Part shown: one piece after another, positions 10,501 to 20,800 of the stretch | Layout of the letters: every line of letters begins with the position of its first letter | Position numbering within the stretch: the stretch's first letter is position 1 | Assembly (NCBI GenBank): GCA_019448385.1 | Contig: JAGTXO010000010.1 | Location: 310,001 to 374,000 of the forward strand | Length of the DNA stretch: 64,000 nt | Direction: 5' to 3' | Source: Diacronema lutheri | Taxonomy: Eukaryota > Haptophyta > Pavlovophyceae > Pavlovales > Pavlovaceae | Notes under the pieces: model-generated | What the model saw: only the letters and a program-made list of their open reading frames with translations | Told to the model about the DNA's origin: nothing | Database searches by the model: none | Position numbers and translations under genes: made by a program

Positions 10501-13288
10501 CGCGCGCATCGCCGCACGTCGCAGGGCAGGTGCAGCCGGACGCGCGCACGCCGTCCGACCGCGTCCGCGGCAGCTCGAGCTCGCGCACCTTGGGGCAGAA
10601 CCAGAGCGGGTTGGACGCCTCGAGGCACAGCACGACGAGCCGCCCGTCCGTGCCGGCCAGCGCGCGCGCGTCGCGCAGCAGCTCGACGGCGAGCTCGGAC
10701 GTCGCCGCGTGCACCGCCGGCTCGCCCGTCGCGCGGTCGGGCGGGAAGAGGCCGCCGCCGACGAGCGGGCTGGGGCAGCGGCCGAGCATCACGAGCAGCG
10801 GCGGCGGCGGCGTCTGCGGCGCCTGCTGCCCGACCGCAGCCGCCGTCAGCCCGGCCAGGTCGGAGCTCGTGCGGAGGGCCTTGAGCGCGACGCGCGAGCC
10901 GGTGCCCGCCTGCTCGGAAAACGTGGCGAGCATGGCGCACGTGCTCGCCCTCGCGCCGCACTGCCAGCTGACGCGCGCGAGGAGGCCTTCCAGCGTGTCG
11001 TTTTCGCGCGGCCGCGTGACCGCGTCGAGCGCCGCCGGGCCGAGCTGGAGGCTGCCGGGCGTGACGCACAGCACCGCCTCGTGGTAAGCGCGCAGCAGCT
11101 CCCTCGGCAGCTGCTCGGCGGGCGTCGCCGCCTGCCCGCCCACCCACCGTGCACCGTGGCCGCCGTCGCCCGCGCCCGCGAGCCGGACCGCCGGCCCGCC
11201 CGTGATCGCCGAGGTCGGTGGCGTGCCGAGCGCGTCGACGAGCGCGCGCACGGGCGCGACACGCCTGCGCGCAGCGTCCGCGCCGACGGCGAGCGCGGCG
11301 ATCTGAGCGCCGTCCCATGCGCGCTCCCTCGCGTCGTCCCGCGCGGCCGCCGGCGCGGCGCCCGGCCGCGCGCCGGGCGGCACCGCGCACGCCGCCGCGA
11401 CGACCTCCGCGCGCGCGCCGGCGGCGTCGGGCGCGTGCAGCTGCGCGAGCGCGCCAAAGAGCGCGGCGGCCGAGCGGTAGCGGCCGTGCGCCGCGACGAG
11501 CGCGTAGAGCACGCGCAGCGCGGCCACGCCCGCCTGGTCGGGCGCGTCGTCAGCGATTTGCTCGACCTCCCACGTGCGCGTGGGCGGCGGGCTGCCGTCG
11601 GCCGGGTCCGGACGCAGCGCCCACGCGCGCTCGACGATCGCGTTGAACACGCCGTGCGCGGCGCCCTCGTCAAACTCGGCGGCGCCCGCCGCGTGCGCGC
11701 ACCACCCGTGCACGCGCGACGTGGGCGCGTCCACGGCGCGCTGCACGACGAGCACCGCCGGCCGGTCGACGCAGCCGAGGCTCACCGCCGCGTGCTTGCC
11801 CTCGAGCAGCGCCGCCGCCGCAGCCTCGACCAAGGCGTCATCAGGCGCGTCGCCGACGACGACGGCACAGCCGTCGCCGTACTCGGCCTGCATCGCGGCG
11901 ACGCACGACGCGACAAAGTCGCCGCCCGCGGCCGCCGCGTGTCGCGCCGCCAGCATCCGGCGCGCGATGGCAAGCCAGACGTACTCGGCCGGCGCGCGCG
12001 CGGCGCGCGCGCGAGGCGCGCCGGCCGCGCCGCGTGCGCCCGCGCGTGCGCCTCCAGCGGCCGCAACGGCCGAGGCGGCTGGAGCGGCGGTGAGCGTGCG
12101 CCGCGCGCGCTTCGCCGGCCGCGTGATGGGCGATGCACCCGCCATCGCACCGCCCGCAGCAGCCGGTGCGGCCGCCACAGCGCCCGCCGCAACGCCACTC
12201 GTCACGACGCCCGTGGCGGGCGGCGCGGCGGCGGACGTGGCCGCCTCGACGGGCGTCGCGCAACTACCGCCAGCGGTCGCGGACGCGCCCGGCGACGCGT
12301 CGGCGAGGAGGTGGCGCAGCACGCCGCGCGCGAGCGCGACTCGCACGGCGAGCGTCAGCGCGCTCAGGCGGTCGGAAGGCGAGGCGTCGCGCTCGGCGTC
12401 GGCGGACGTGGCGGCAGCAGGCGGGGCGGCGGGCGGCACGGCGGCGGGCTGGGCGGCCGCCGGCGCAACCTCGTCGGCCTTGGCCAGCCAGACGAGCCCG
12501 GCGACTGCGAGCACGACGCTGTACGCGCCGACATCGTCACCCGCAACGCGCGCCAGCCGGGCGTGGGCGTCGGCCTCGGACACGGCGACGTGGAAGAGCA
12601 CGTCGTCGCGGGCAGCTTGCTCGGCAAACTGACGCAGCTGCTTGGCCATCGTCACGCCGGCGACGCACGCCTCGCCCGCCTCTGCCTCGACCTGCTCGTC
12701 CTGGCCGATGGCGGACGCGCCGGCCTCGGCGCCAGCGTCGAGTGTCCGGCGGCGCTCGAGGGCGAAGCCACGCACACAGACGCGCTGGAGGCCGCCGAGC
12801 GCGCCCGCCTTCTCGTGCAGCGCGCACGACAGCTCGACCACCGAGTCCACGCGCCTCGCGGCGGCGCCCCCCCGCTCGCCGCGCGTGGCCGCGCGCACGA
12901 CGAACACCGTGAATTGCGCGCGCTTCGCCGCGCGCGCCGACGCGCACGCGTGCTTCAGGAGCCGGCAAAGCGCGGGCCTTTGCGCCGCTGCGCCCCGCGT
13001 GCACAGCAGCAGTTGGCCGCGCTCGTCGCCCAGCTCCTGCTCGACGGCGGCCTCGAGCGCGTCGTCCGTCAAATCGCCGTGCTCCGTCGAGGCGAGCGCG
13101 CGCGCAGCCGCGAGCGCCAGCTCGCCTGCGCCCGCGCGCCGCCGGCGGCGCGCACCGGCGGGCGCGTGCGGCGCCGACGCGTGTGACGACGCCGCCGCGT
13201 CCGCGCGCGCACACGCGGCGCGCAACGCCTCACGCGCCGAGGCGGCCGCGCGCGCCCTGGGCGCGAGCTTCAAGAACGTGCGCGCGGC

Positions 13289-13364
<76 letters not shown>

Positions 13365-16300
13365 TCGCCCGCGTCGCCGGCCGGCGGCGGCGGTGGCGGC
13401 GGTGGCGGCGCGGCCACGGCGGCGGCAGCAGCGGCGGCGGCGGCGGTGGCGGCGGCGGCGGCGCCCAGCGCGGGCGGCGGCGGCGTGGCGGCGGCGGTGG
13501 CGGCGGCGGTGACGCCAGCGGCGGCCTTGGCGCCGCGCGTCTGCGGCGGCGTTTCGGCGCGATCGGGGCTGCCCCCGCCACGCACCGCGCTCGTGACCGC
13601 GCAGACGCCGCCCGGCGCACGATCGCTGGCCGCGCCGGTCAGCGCGACGCGGAGGCGCTCGCCGACAGCGTACATGTCCGCCACGCTGAACGTGCGCGGC
13701 GCGGACGAGCAGCCCGCCGCGGCGAGCGCGTCGTTGAGCGCGCCCACTATCGCGAGGCCGCACGTCGCGCCACGCTGCGCCGCCTCGTTGAGCAGCAGCG
13801 CGCGGCGCACGCGCGAAATGTCGAGACCCGCCGCGTGCAGCGTGGCAGTTATCGCCTTGGCGAGCATGAGCGCCTGCCTGCAGGGCGACGCGAGCGTGTC
13901 GACGAGCACCGCGTCGTAGCGATGCTCGCCCGCGCGCGCGACGCGCACAAGGCGCAACGCGGTGAAATGGCCGGAGGCGAGCTGCGCGCCGTCGTCACCG
14001 CCCGCGCCGCCGCGCTCGTCCGACGGGCTCCACACGCCGATGACAGCCTGCGTTGTCGCCTCGCTGCGCAGGCGGTGCAGCAGCGCGGCGCGCTCGGCGT
14101 CGTCCTGAAACACCGCGGGTTGCGCGGCGAGCGGCACGTGGCAGACATGCCCGCCGCCGGCCTGCCCGTGCACGCGCAGCACGACCTCGCAGCACGCGTC
14201 GACGGTTGAGGCGAGCATGTCGCCGCTGGCGATGCGCTCCACCTCTGCCTGCGGGAGGCCGGCGCTCGCGGCGGCGGCGGCCAGCCGGCGCGCAGCCGCG
14301 TCGCCCGCCCACGCAAGCAGCGCCGAGTTGGCGGGTTGGAGGGGAAGCTCAAGGGCGGCTGGTTCGGTGGCGGTAGCCTCGTTGGCAACGGGCACGTTGG
14401 CGGTGCGCGCGTTGGCGGCGGGCGCGGCGGCGATGGCTGGTGGGGCGGAAGACGCGCCCGCGGCGGCGGGCGCGGACGCGGCAGCGGCAGCGGCTAGTGG
14501 GGCGGGGAAAACGCCGTCGGTGGCAGGCGCGGAGGCGAATGCAGGAGCAACTAGTGGGGCGGGAAAATCGGCGGCAGGCGCGAAGGCGGATGCAGCAGCG
14601 GCTAGTGCGGCGGGGAAAACACCGTCGGCGGCAGGCGCGAAGGCGGATGCAGGAGCGCCCAGCGGGGCGCAGAAAACACCGTCGGCGGCAGGCGCGAAGG
14701 CGACAGCAGCAGCGGCCAGTGGAGCGGAGGCGCAGGGCCACGCGCGCGCCAGCCGTGCAAGCCCAAGCCGCGCGCGAGCGACGCACGCGCCGATGGCCGA
14801 GGCGGCGGCGCAGGCCACGACGTGGCCTGGCACCGGTGTGGCCAGCCGCTCGCGGGTGTGCACGTCGAGCCGCGCCCCACGCCAAGAGCGGCGGCGCGCT
14901 GAACGGAGGCGCGCGACCCCGATCGATCCGCCCGCGCACGCGCGCGCCGGCTCAGTGTGGCCAACGCGCGCCGCTATGCAAGGCGCGCGCGCGATAACGG
15001 CGGCTGTCGGCCGTGGCGTGCGCGTGGCGGCGCCGCGGCGACGGGCGCGGCACACGAGCCGCTCGGGCGCGCCGCCGCCGCGCGGCACGATGTCGAGCAG
15101 CACGGTCACGCCGCGCGCGCGCGCGACCGCCGTGCACGCGAGCCGCACGGGCAGCGGCGGCCCGTCCGGGCGCGCGAGCGCCGCCACCTCGGCGTCGGTG
15201 AGGCTGTGCAGCTCGCGGCGCGCGCGCGCGAACGCGGCGATGTCCGCGCGCAGCTCCGCGTCCGTGCCGAGCGCGGCACGCGCGTGCACGGGGAGCGACG
15301 CGCGCAGCGCGTGGAGCACGCCGCCGCGCGCGCCGCGCGGCGCCGGCGCGCGCTCGCGCTCAGCGCGCGCGGCGCGCGTGAGCTCGCGCACCGCGCGCGC
15401 GAGATTGCGCCGCGCGGCCGCGACGGGAGGGCTAGGTGCGCGCGCGCGCCGGTTGTAGCGCGGCCGCGCCGAGTCGAGGGGCGGCGGACGCGGTGCGTAC
15501 GCCGCGGCGCGGCCCGCGCGCCAAAAGGCCGGCGGCGGGCGCAGCTCCGTCGCGTCGACCGCGGCCGCGAGCGCGCCGAGCGCGGCGTCGCTGTCGCCCG
15601 CCGCGTCGGCCGCGTCGACGAGCACGAAGAGCGCGCCGAGCGCGCGCGACGCGGCCGCCTGCGCGGCGGTGGGGCGGGCGCAGGCAGCGACGCATGCGGC
15701 CGCCATGCCGCGCGCCGCGGCGAACGCCGGTGACGTGACGGCCGCGCCGATGGCAACGGCGGCGGCGGCGACGGTGGAGGCGGCAGCGCCGGCGATGGAG
15801 GTGGCAGCGGCGGCGGCGCTTGCCATCGCGCGGCGCGCGAGACGCGAGGCGCCACCGACCGCCGCCGCCGCAGCGCGCGCTGCGCGCGCGCCGGTGGCGC
15901 GCATCGTCGCCGCGCCAGGCGCCGCCGCGCCGACGCCGCCGGCGCCCGCGCCGTCGCCGCTCTCGGCCGTGCAGGGCTCCGATGGCGAACCCGGCGTGCG
16001 CTGGCGCGTGATGCGCGCGCCGAGGCGCGCGCTCCGCGCCGCGCGGCCGGCGACGTCGAGGAAGCGCCGTGCGCGCGCCGCGCGCAGGCCACGCGCGCGC
16101 GGCGGCGCACCGACAGGCGCCGAGCGCCGCGGCGCGCACGCCGGCGCGTCGCTGTCGGGTTGCGCAGCGCGCGCGCGGGAACTCGGCGCGGCGTGTGCGG
16201 GCGGCGGACGCGCGCCCGCGCGGCGCAGAGGCGCGAGGCGCCGGCCGCAGACGAGGCGTGTGCGCAACCAGGACGGCGAGGGCCGCAGGGCGCCGTCGAC

Positions 16301-17884
16301 GTCGCGCATCGGCGGGCCGCGAGCCCGCCGCGCAGCCGTGCGGCGCGCGCGAGGCGCTCGGCGGCGCGCGCGCCGCACGGCGCGCGCGGCGGCGCGCACG
16401 CCAGCGACGGCTGCGGCCACGCCGCGCGCCAACACGGCCGCGGCGTGCGCCATCGCACCGAGCACGGCGCGTGGCGCGCCGAGCAAGCGCAGCAAGCGCG
16501 ACGCCGTCGCGCGCGCCGGCGCACCGTGTGCAGGGGCCTCGCCAGCGCCAGCACCGACGCCGCCATCGCCGCAGCCGCAGGTGGCGTCGCCGCCGCCGCA
16601 GGCGTCGCGACGGACGCCGCCGCCGCCGAAACAACCGCCGCACACGTCGCCGCCGACGTTGCCACCCCAGCCGCCGTTGCGTGCGCAGGTGGCTGCGGCG
16701 CGTGCGTGCGGGAGGCGTGCCGTGCGGCGCGCATCACACGGGCTGCGCGACGCGAGCGACGCCGCCGGGGTCCCCGCTGCGCCAGGCGCGCCGTGCGCGC
16801 CAGCCTCGCCGGCCTCGCCGGCGCGCGGTCGCGCGCTCGCCTCGACGTGGCCGCCTCCGCCGCCATCGCCGCCGTCGAACCGGGCGGCGGAGGGCTGCCG
16901 CTCGAACCGCTCGTCGGCGTCGGCCGCCACCGCCGCCTCGCGCTCCGCCGCCGCGGCGGCCGCACGGCGCGCGTGGCGGAGCGCGCGGCCGCCGTCCGCT
17001 GCGCGGCGTGGCGGCGCGGGCGCGGGCTTCGGCGCGCGCGGCCCCTCGGCGCGCTCGCGGAGCACGGCGAGCGGCGTGCCCGTGGCGACGCTCGTGCAGA
17101 CGCGCCGCAAGGCGGCGCTTACGCACGCGTGGACGACGCGCGCCGTCCGCTTGTCGGCGGCGCGCGCGGCGCGGCGCGCGGCCTTGGCGGCGGCCTTTTT
17201 GGCGCGCCTCTGCTCCGCCTGCTCCGACAGCGCGCGCGCCTGGCGCTCGGCTGCGAGCGCGTCCTCGGGCGAAACGGTCGGCCTCGGCGGCCGCGCGCGC
17301 GCGCTGCGACGCTGCGCGCTGCGGCGGTCGGACGGCGGCTGCCGCGGCGGCGAGGACGGCGAGCGCGAGCTCGGCGTGGGCGACCAATCGCCGCTGACGG
17401 TTGCGAGCGGCGCAAACGGGTTGTCGTCCCCGCGACCCGCGGCGTGCGACAGTGCACGCGGCGTCGGGCGCCGGCCGACCGCTGGCGGGCCCCACTCGGA
17501 CGGCGGCTCCGAGGGCGAGCGCGCCGTCGGCGCCGCGCGTTGCGCGGCCGGCGGCGCCTCCCGGTCCAGCGCCGCCTGCTCTCTCGCCGCGGCCTGCTCG
17601 TCACCCTCCGGCACGCCACGCGGCGCGAGCACCGCGGTGGCGCAGCGCGTCGCGTTGAGCAACGCCGCCTCCATCTGCCGCACGCTGGCCTTGGCGCACG
17701 CCACACCCTGTCTCGCCCGGCGCAGCGCCTCGTGCGCGCGGCGCACTTCCGCGTCGGCATCTTCGCGCATGCCAAAGTGCGCCTGTTGCAGCCGCAGGTC
17801 CGCAGGGCGCCCCTGCGCGCGAGGGGCACGGGCGCGGCGGCGCGCAGGTGACGGAGCTGGCGCGCCGTTCTGCGCTGCGCGCAC
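4568..17884 (-). CDS. Giant mobile-element ORF: C48-like protease, YqaJ nuclease, chromodomain, Fanzor N-terminus
   Basis: One minus-strand frame is open for almost 13.5 kb and holds several separate protein-like domains divided by Ala/Arg-rich linkers. In translation order: a Lys/Arg/Ala-rich N-terminus with heptad-like stretches (17.9-16.9 kb); an OTU-like region (about 15.3-15.1 kb); a Ulp1/C48-like cysteine protease (14.3-13.7 kb); poorly conserved alpha/beta regions (13.1-10 kb); a YqaJ-type nuclease (9.6-9.0 kb); more alpha/beta regions (7.4-6.0 kb); a chromodomain (5.9-5.7 kb); and the helical N-terminus of Fanzor (5.4-4.6 kb). The last leads through the intron at 4440-4567 into the RuvC domain. 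Length alone proves little at this GC content. The linkers may hide introns or gene boundaries, so this may be one polyprotein-like gene or several genes. Only the named domains are claimed. Confidence 0.55.
5705..5890 (-). other. Chromodomain fused N-terminal to Fanzor
   Basis: The minus-strand translation contains YEVEAVVDER, then VTFQFRIRWRGYDESADTWEPE and a following helix with SSDLVAQFRK. This is the chromodomain pattern: Y-x-V-E-x-I/V-x-x-x-R, then Y/F-x-I/V-K/R-W-x-G-Y/W, then T-W-E-P-x-x-N/V. The aromatic cage is largely kept (Y, W, and W of TWEP). Chromodomains bind methylated histone tails and, in chromoviral integrases and some transposases, steer insertion. About 300 residues of linker and helices connect it to the RuvC-I motif in the same reading direction. 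Confidence 0.8.
7615..7765. repeat. 18-bp GC-only minisatellite
   Basis: About eight head-to-tail copies of a roughly 18-bp unit of the form GCGGCGGGCGGCGGCGCG, with single-base variants. On the minus strand it encodes a Pro/Ala linker between the YqaJ region and the next conserved stretch. It is a likely length-variable site. Confidence 0.75.
9050..9590 (-). other. YqaJ-type PD-(D/E)XK nuclease domain in the giant ORF
   Basis: The translation reads SPRWHDERWEEVTGSKVGD, then GILGEAVALRKLA, then APFAFSPDGLAILPENN and QVLVEVKTLT, then PQPHRDQLQLGMHVLG. This is the lambda-exonuclease/YqaJ signature: an opening R-x-x-x-W/I-x-x-x-x-G-x-S/T-x-x-G segment, Asp of S-P-D-G (codon near 9301-9306), the E-V-K triad (near 9250-9260) and the downstream Q-x-Q-L/M helix. 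The active-site D-x(n)-E-V-K is intact. Relatives are viral-type recombination exonucleases common in phages, large DNA viruses and large eukaryotic mobile elements. Here it probably processes element DNA ends. Confidence 0.78.
13283..13500. repeat. GGC/GCG trinucleotide run (poly-Ala coding)
   Basis: An almost uninterrupted GGC/GCG run of about 80 bp followed by imperfect repeats. In the giant ORF frame it encodes long polyalanine; in the others, polyglycine or polyarginine. It separates the C48-like domain from downstream stretches and may be non-coding; reads across it will be error-prone. Confidence 0.8.
13690..14350 (-). other. Ulp1/C48-like cysteine protease domain in the giant ORF
   Basis: After an N-terminal helical part, the domain shows a beta strand with the catalytic-His motif ASGHFTALRLVR, then AVLVDTLASP with the Asp, then a helix and ALLLNEAAQRGATCGLAIVG with the Cys in the A/D-C-G context. 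The H-D-C order and spacing match Ulp1/adenovirus-protease-like peptidases. In cells these remove SUMO or ubiquitin-like modifiers. Copies are often carried by large eukaryotic transposons, where their job is unclear. The usual Gln of the oxyanion hole is probably the Gln of AAQRG. Confidence 0.68.
14425..14725. repeat. Imperfect 57-60 bp tandem repeat
   Basis: Five or so units sharing the core GGCGGCAGGCGCGAAGGCGGATGCAG and a GGGGCGGGGAAAACxCCGTCGG segment. On the minus strand each encodes an Ala-rich unit containing SAFAPAADGVFPA. It lies just N-terminal to the C48-like domain and looks like a spacer made by recent slippage or unequal exchange. Confidence 0.7.
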
Positions 17885-20800
17885 GCCAATCGACGGGCGC
17901 GCGCGCGGCGGGGCGCGCGCGCGCGCGCGCGCGCGCGCTGCCTACCCAGCCGCCGGCCGGCTCGCGCGAGCGCGCCAGCTGCTCCGCCGCCTCGGCGTCG
18001 AGCACGCGCTGCTGCGCCTCCTCCTCGCCCAGTGCAGCGAGGTGCAGCCGGCGGGCTGCCTTGCGGCAGTTGCCCTCCGCCTTGCCCACGGCCTTGCGCG
18101 CCGCGTCGACGGGGTCGTCGTTGGCTCTGGCGCGCCTGCGCTTGCCCTTGTCGGCGGGCGGCGGCTCGGCGCGCTGCAGCGTGCCGAGCGCGTCGTCGGC
18201 TCCGCGCGCGGCCGCCCGCGGGCGGCGGGCCCCAAAAAGCGCACCGGTCGCCGTGCGCGCCGCGCAAGCAACGACCAGCGCTGACATGCCGGCGAAGACC
18301 GCACCGCCCAGCGCCACGGTTGCCACGATGCGCAGCGTCCCGTGCGCAGGCCGCGCTGCCTCCGCCGCTTTGGCGGCCTCGCGCGCGCGCGCATCGGCGG
18401 CTCTCATCTCGTGCAGCAGCCCGGCCGCGCCGCTCGCGCCGTCGCGGCCGCGCGCGAGCTCGCACAGCACCGCCGCCGCGCGCCGCGTGGGCTCGCGCGC
18501 GAGCAGCTGCGCGCCGCCGTCGGGGCGCAGCTTCTCAACGAACTCGACAAACGTCGCGTCGCGCCAGAGGGACATGCGGAAGGCCCTGTGCACCGCCCCC
18601 TCGTGCTCGCGCATCCGCCGTGCCGCCCGCCTGCCGTCGCGCGCGTGCGCGTGCGCGGCCGCGTCGACTCCCGCGACGCCGCGCTGCGCGTCGCGCGCGG
18701 CCGACGACGGCGCCGCCGCGCTGCCCGCCAAGGGCGCCGCAGCGGCGACGCGCGCGTGCGGAGCGACGGGATCGCCGGCGGCCGGCGGCTCGGCGCGCTG
18801 CGGCGTGCCGTTTGCTCCGCGCGCGGCCGTCCCGGGGGAGATGGCCGCGATGGCGCCGCCAGCCGCGCCGCGCGCCAGCCACGCGCATAGGCTGCCGACG
18901 AGCTCGCCGAGACCCCCGACGGTCGCCGCGGCGGCGAGTGCGCCGGGCTTGCCGGCCGACAGCGGCTCGCGAGCGTCGTCGTCGCAGCCGCCGGCACCCG
19001 TCTTGGCGAGTGCGTCGCGCTCGCCCTCGACGCCCGCCACGACCGCCGCCCCTCCGTCGTCCGCCGCGCCGGCCGCGCGCGCGGCCGGGCGCAGAGGAGG
19101 CGTGCCGGTGCAGCCGTCGCCGCTCGTCTTCGCCGTTTCCTCCACTTTGGTCACTTCGTCGCCACCTGCGCCATCTCCGACGCCGGGGCCCTTGGTCACG
19201 CTTGCCGCCATGCGCGCCGTGCCCGCCGGCCAGCCCGCCGACTGCTCGAGCGCGGCGGCGAGCGGCGCGACGCGCGTCGACTCGGGCGCGCTCTCGTCAT
19301 CGGGCTCGAGCGCGTTGTGCAGGCGCGCGAGCGCGCGCTCGACGGCCGCGGCGCCACTGCCGGGGGCGCGGCTCGCCGCGCGCACCGCGCGCCGCCAGGC
19401 CGGCGCGAACATGAGCGCCGGCTCGAGCGCCGCGAGCGCGCGCGCCTCGCGCGCGTCGCTCGCGCCGAGGCGCGGCGGCACGCGCGCGGCTCCGCGCGGC
19501 GCGGTGCCTCGGAAGCGTGGGCTCAGCGTGTAGGCGAGGTGCTGCGGCACGCCGCGCGCCTCCGCGCGCGCGCGTCCGTCCTCGACCTCGCGCCGCGCCT
19601 TCGCGATCGCCGGCGTGGCGCGCGCGAGCCAGTCGGGGTCGGCGGGCAGGTGGATCACGACGAGAATCGGCGCCCAGTCCAGCCGCGGGTTCTTGTGACG
19701 GTCGGGCACGACCCACACGAGCAGCACCGTGCCCTCCGCGCCGCACGCCGCCTCGTAGATCCTGGGCTGCGAGCGCCAATCGGGCCTGACGCGCAGCGCC
19801 CGCGCGTGGTCGATGGCGGCGGCGCGGTCGCCATTGAAGTGAACCGTCGTCACCTCGCCGATGACGGACCGGCCGGACCGCCAGCAGAACACCGCGTCCG
19901 CCGACCCGCCGGCGATGGCCGCGAGCGATTCGGGCGCGGCGAGCCGCGGCAAGCCCTCGAAGGCGGCAAAGTCCTCGTGCGCATTGTACACGCCGCCCCA
20001 GCCGTCGTGCGCGTACGCGCGCGCGGCCGCTCGTACCGCGCGCGGCTGGTTCTCCACGCCCGACGTCATGTGCCATGTCGTCCCCGCGAAGCCGGGCTCG
20101 CCCAGCTCGGCCCGCACGACGGTACCGTACCCCGCGCCCTGCGTCGGGGCGGCGAGGTGGTGCATGCCCGCGCCGGTCACGCCCTCCGTGCGCTGCCGCG
20201 TGACGATCGTGCCCGTCGCGTGCGCGAAAAGCGTGTCGACCACGGCGGGCGCGCGCCCGCTGTTCGCCCGTAGCCGCGCCCTGCCCGCTTTTAGCTGCTC
20301 GGGGTCCTTGGCGTCGTACACGCGCGCGTCCGCGTCGCCCTCATCAGGCGCAGTGTAGACGCAGCGGCGTTCGAGCGGCGCCGAGCCACCGCCGTCCGCC
20401 GCCGCCGGCGAGGTTGGCGCCGCGCCCGCCGCCACCGCGCTCGTCGCCGCCGTGCCCGTCGCCACCGCCGCAGCCGCCGCGCCCGCGGGGTCGTCGTCCC
20501 CGTCCTCCGCGCCCTCCCCGTCGTCAGCGGTGGTGGCGTCGCCATCGTCCCCGTCGCCCTCGCCCCCGCCGAGGCTGCTGAATGGTCGGGGCCCCCACGC
20601 CGAGGCGGCGCGCCGCTGCGGCGCACGCGGCGGTGGCGCTCGCGACGGCGGCCTTGGCGCCGCCGCGCCGCGCGGCCTGGCCGCCGTCGACAGCGCGCGG
20701 CCTGCAGCGCCCGTGAGCGCGTCGAGCGCGGCCGTGCGTGCGATGCGGTCGTCGGGCGCGCGCAGCGCCGCCTCGACGGCCTGCAGCAGCCCGTCGGGCG

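Noticed and set aside
15080-15330. OTU protease domain in the giant ORF
   Set aside because: Helical spacing and a late strand (VTVLLDIVPR) resemble OTU, but the expected Asp-x-x-Cys opening reads GGVLHAL without Cys. Mentioned in the ORF entry only as a resemblance.
17920-17940. GCGCGC run as Z-DNA regulatory element
   Set aside because: Alternating GC runs are common throughout this GC-rich window; nothing distinguishes this one.
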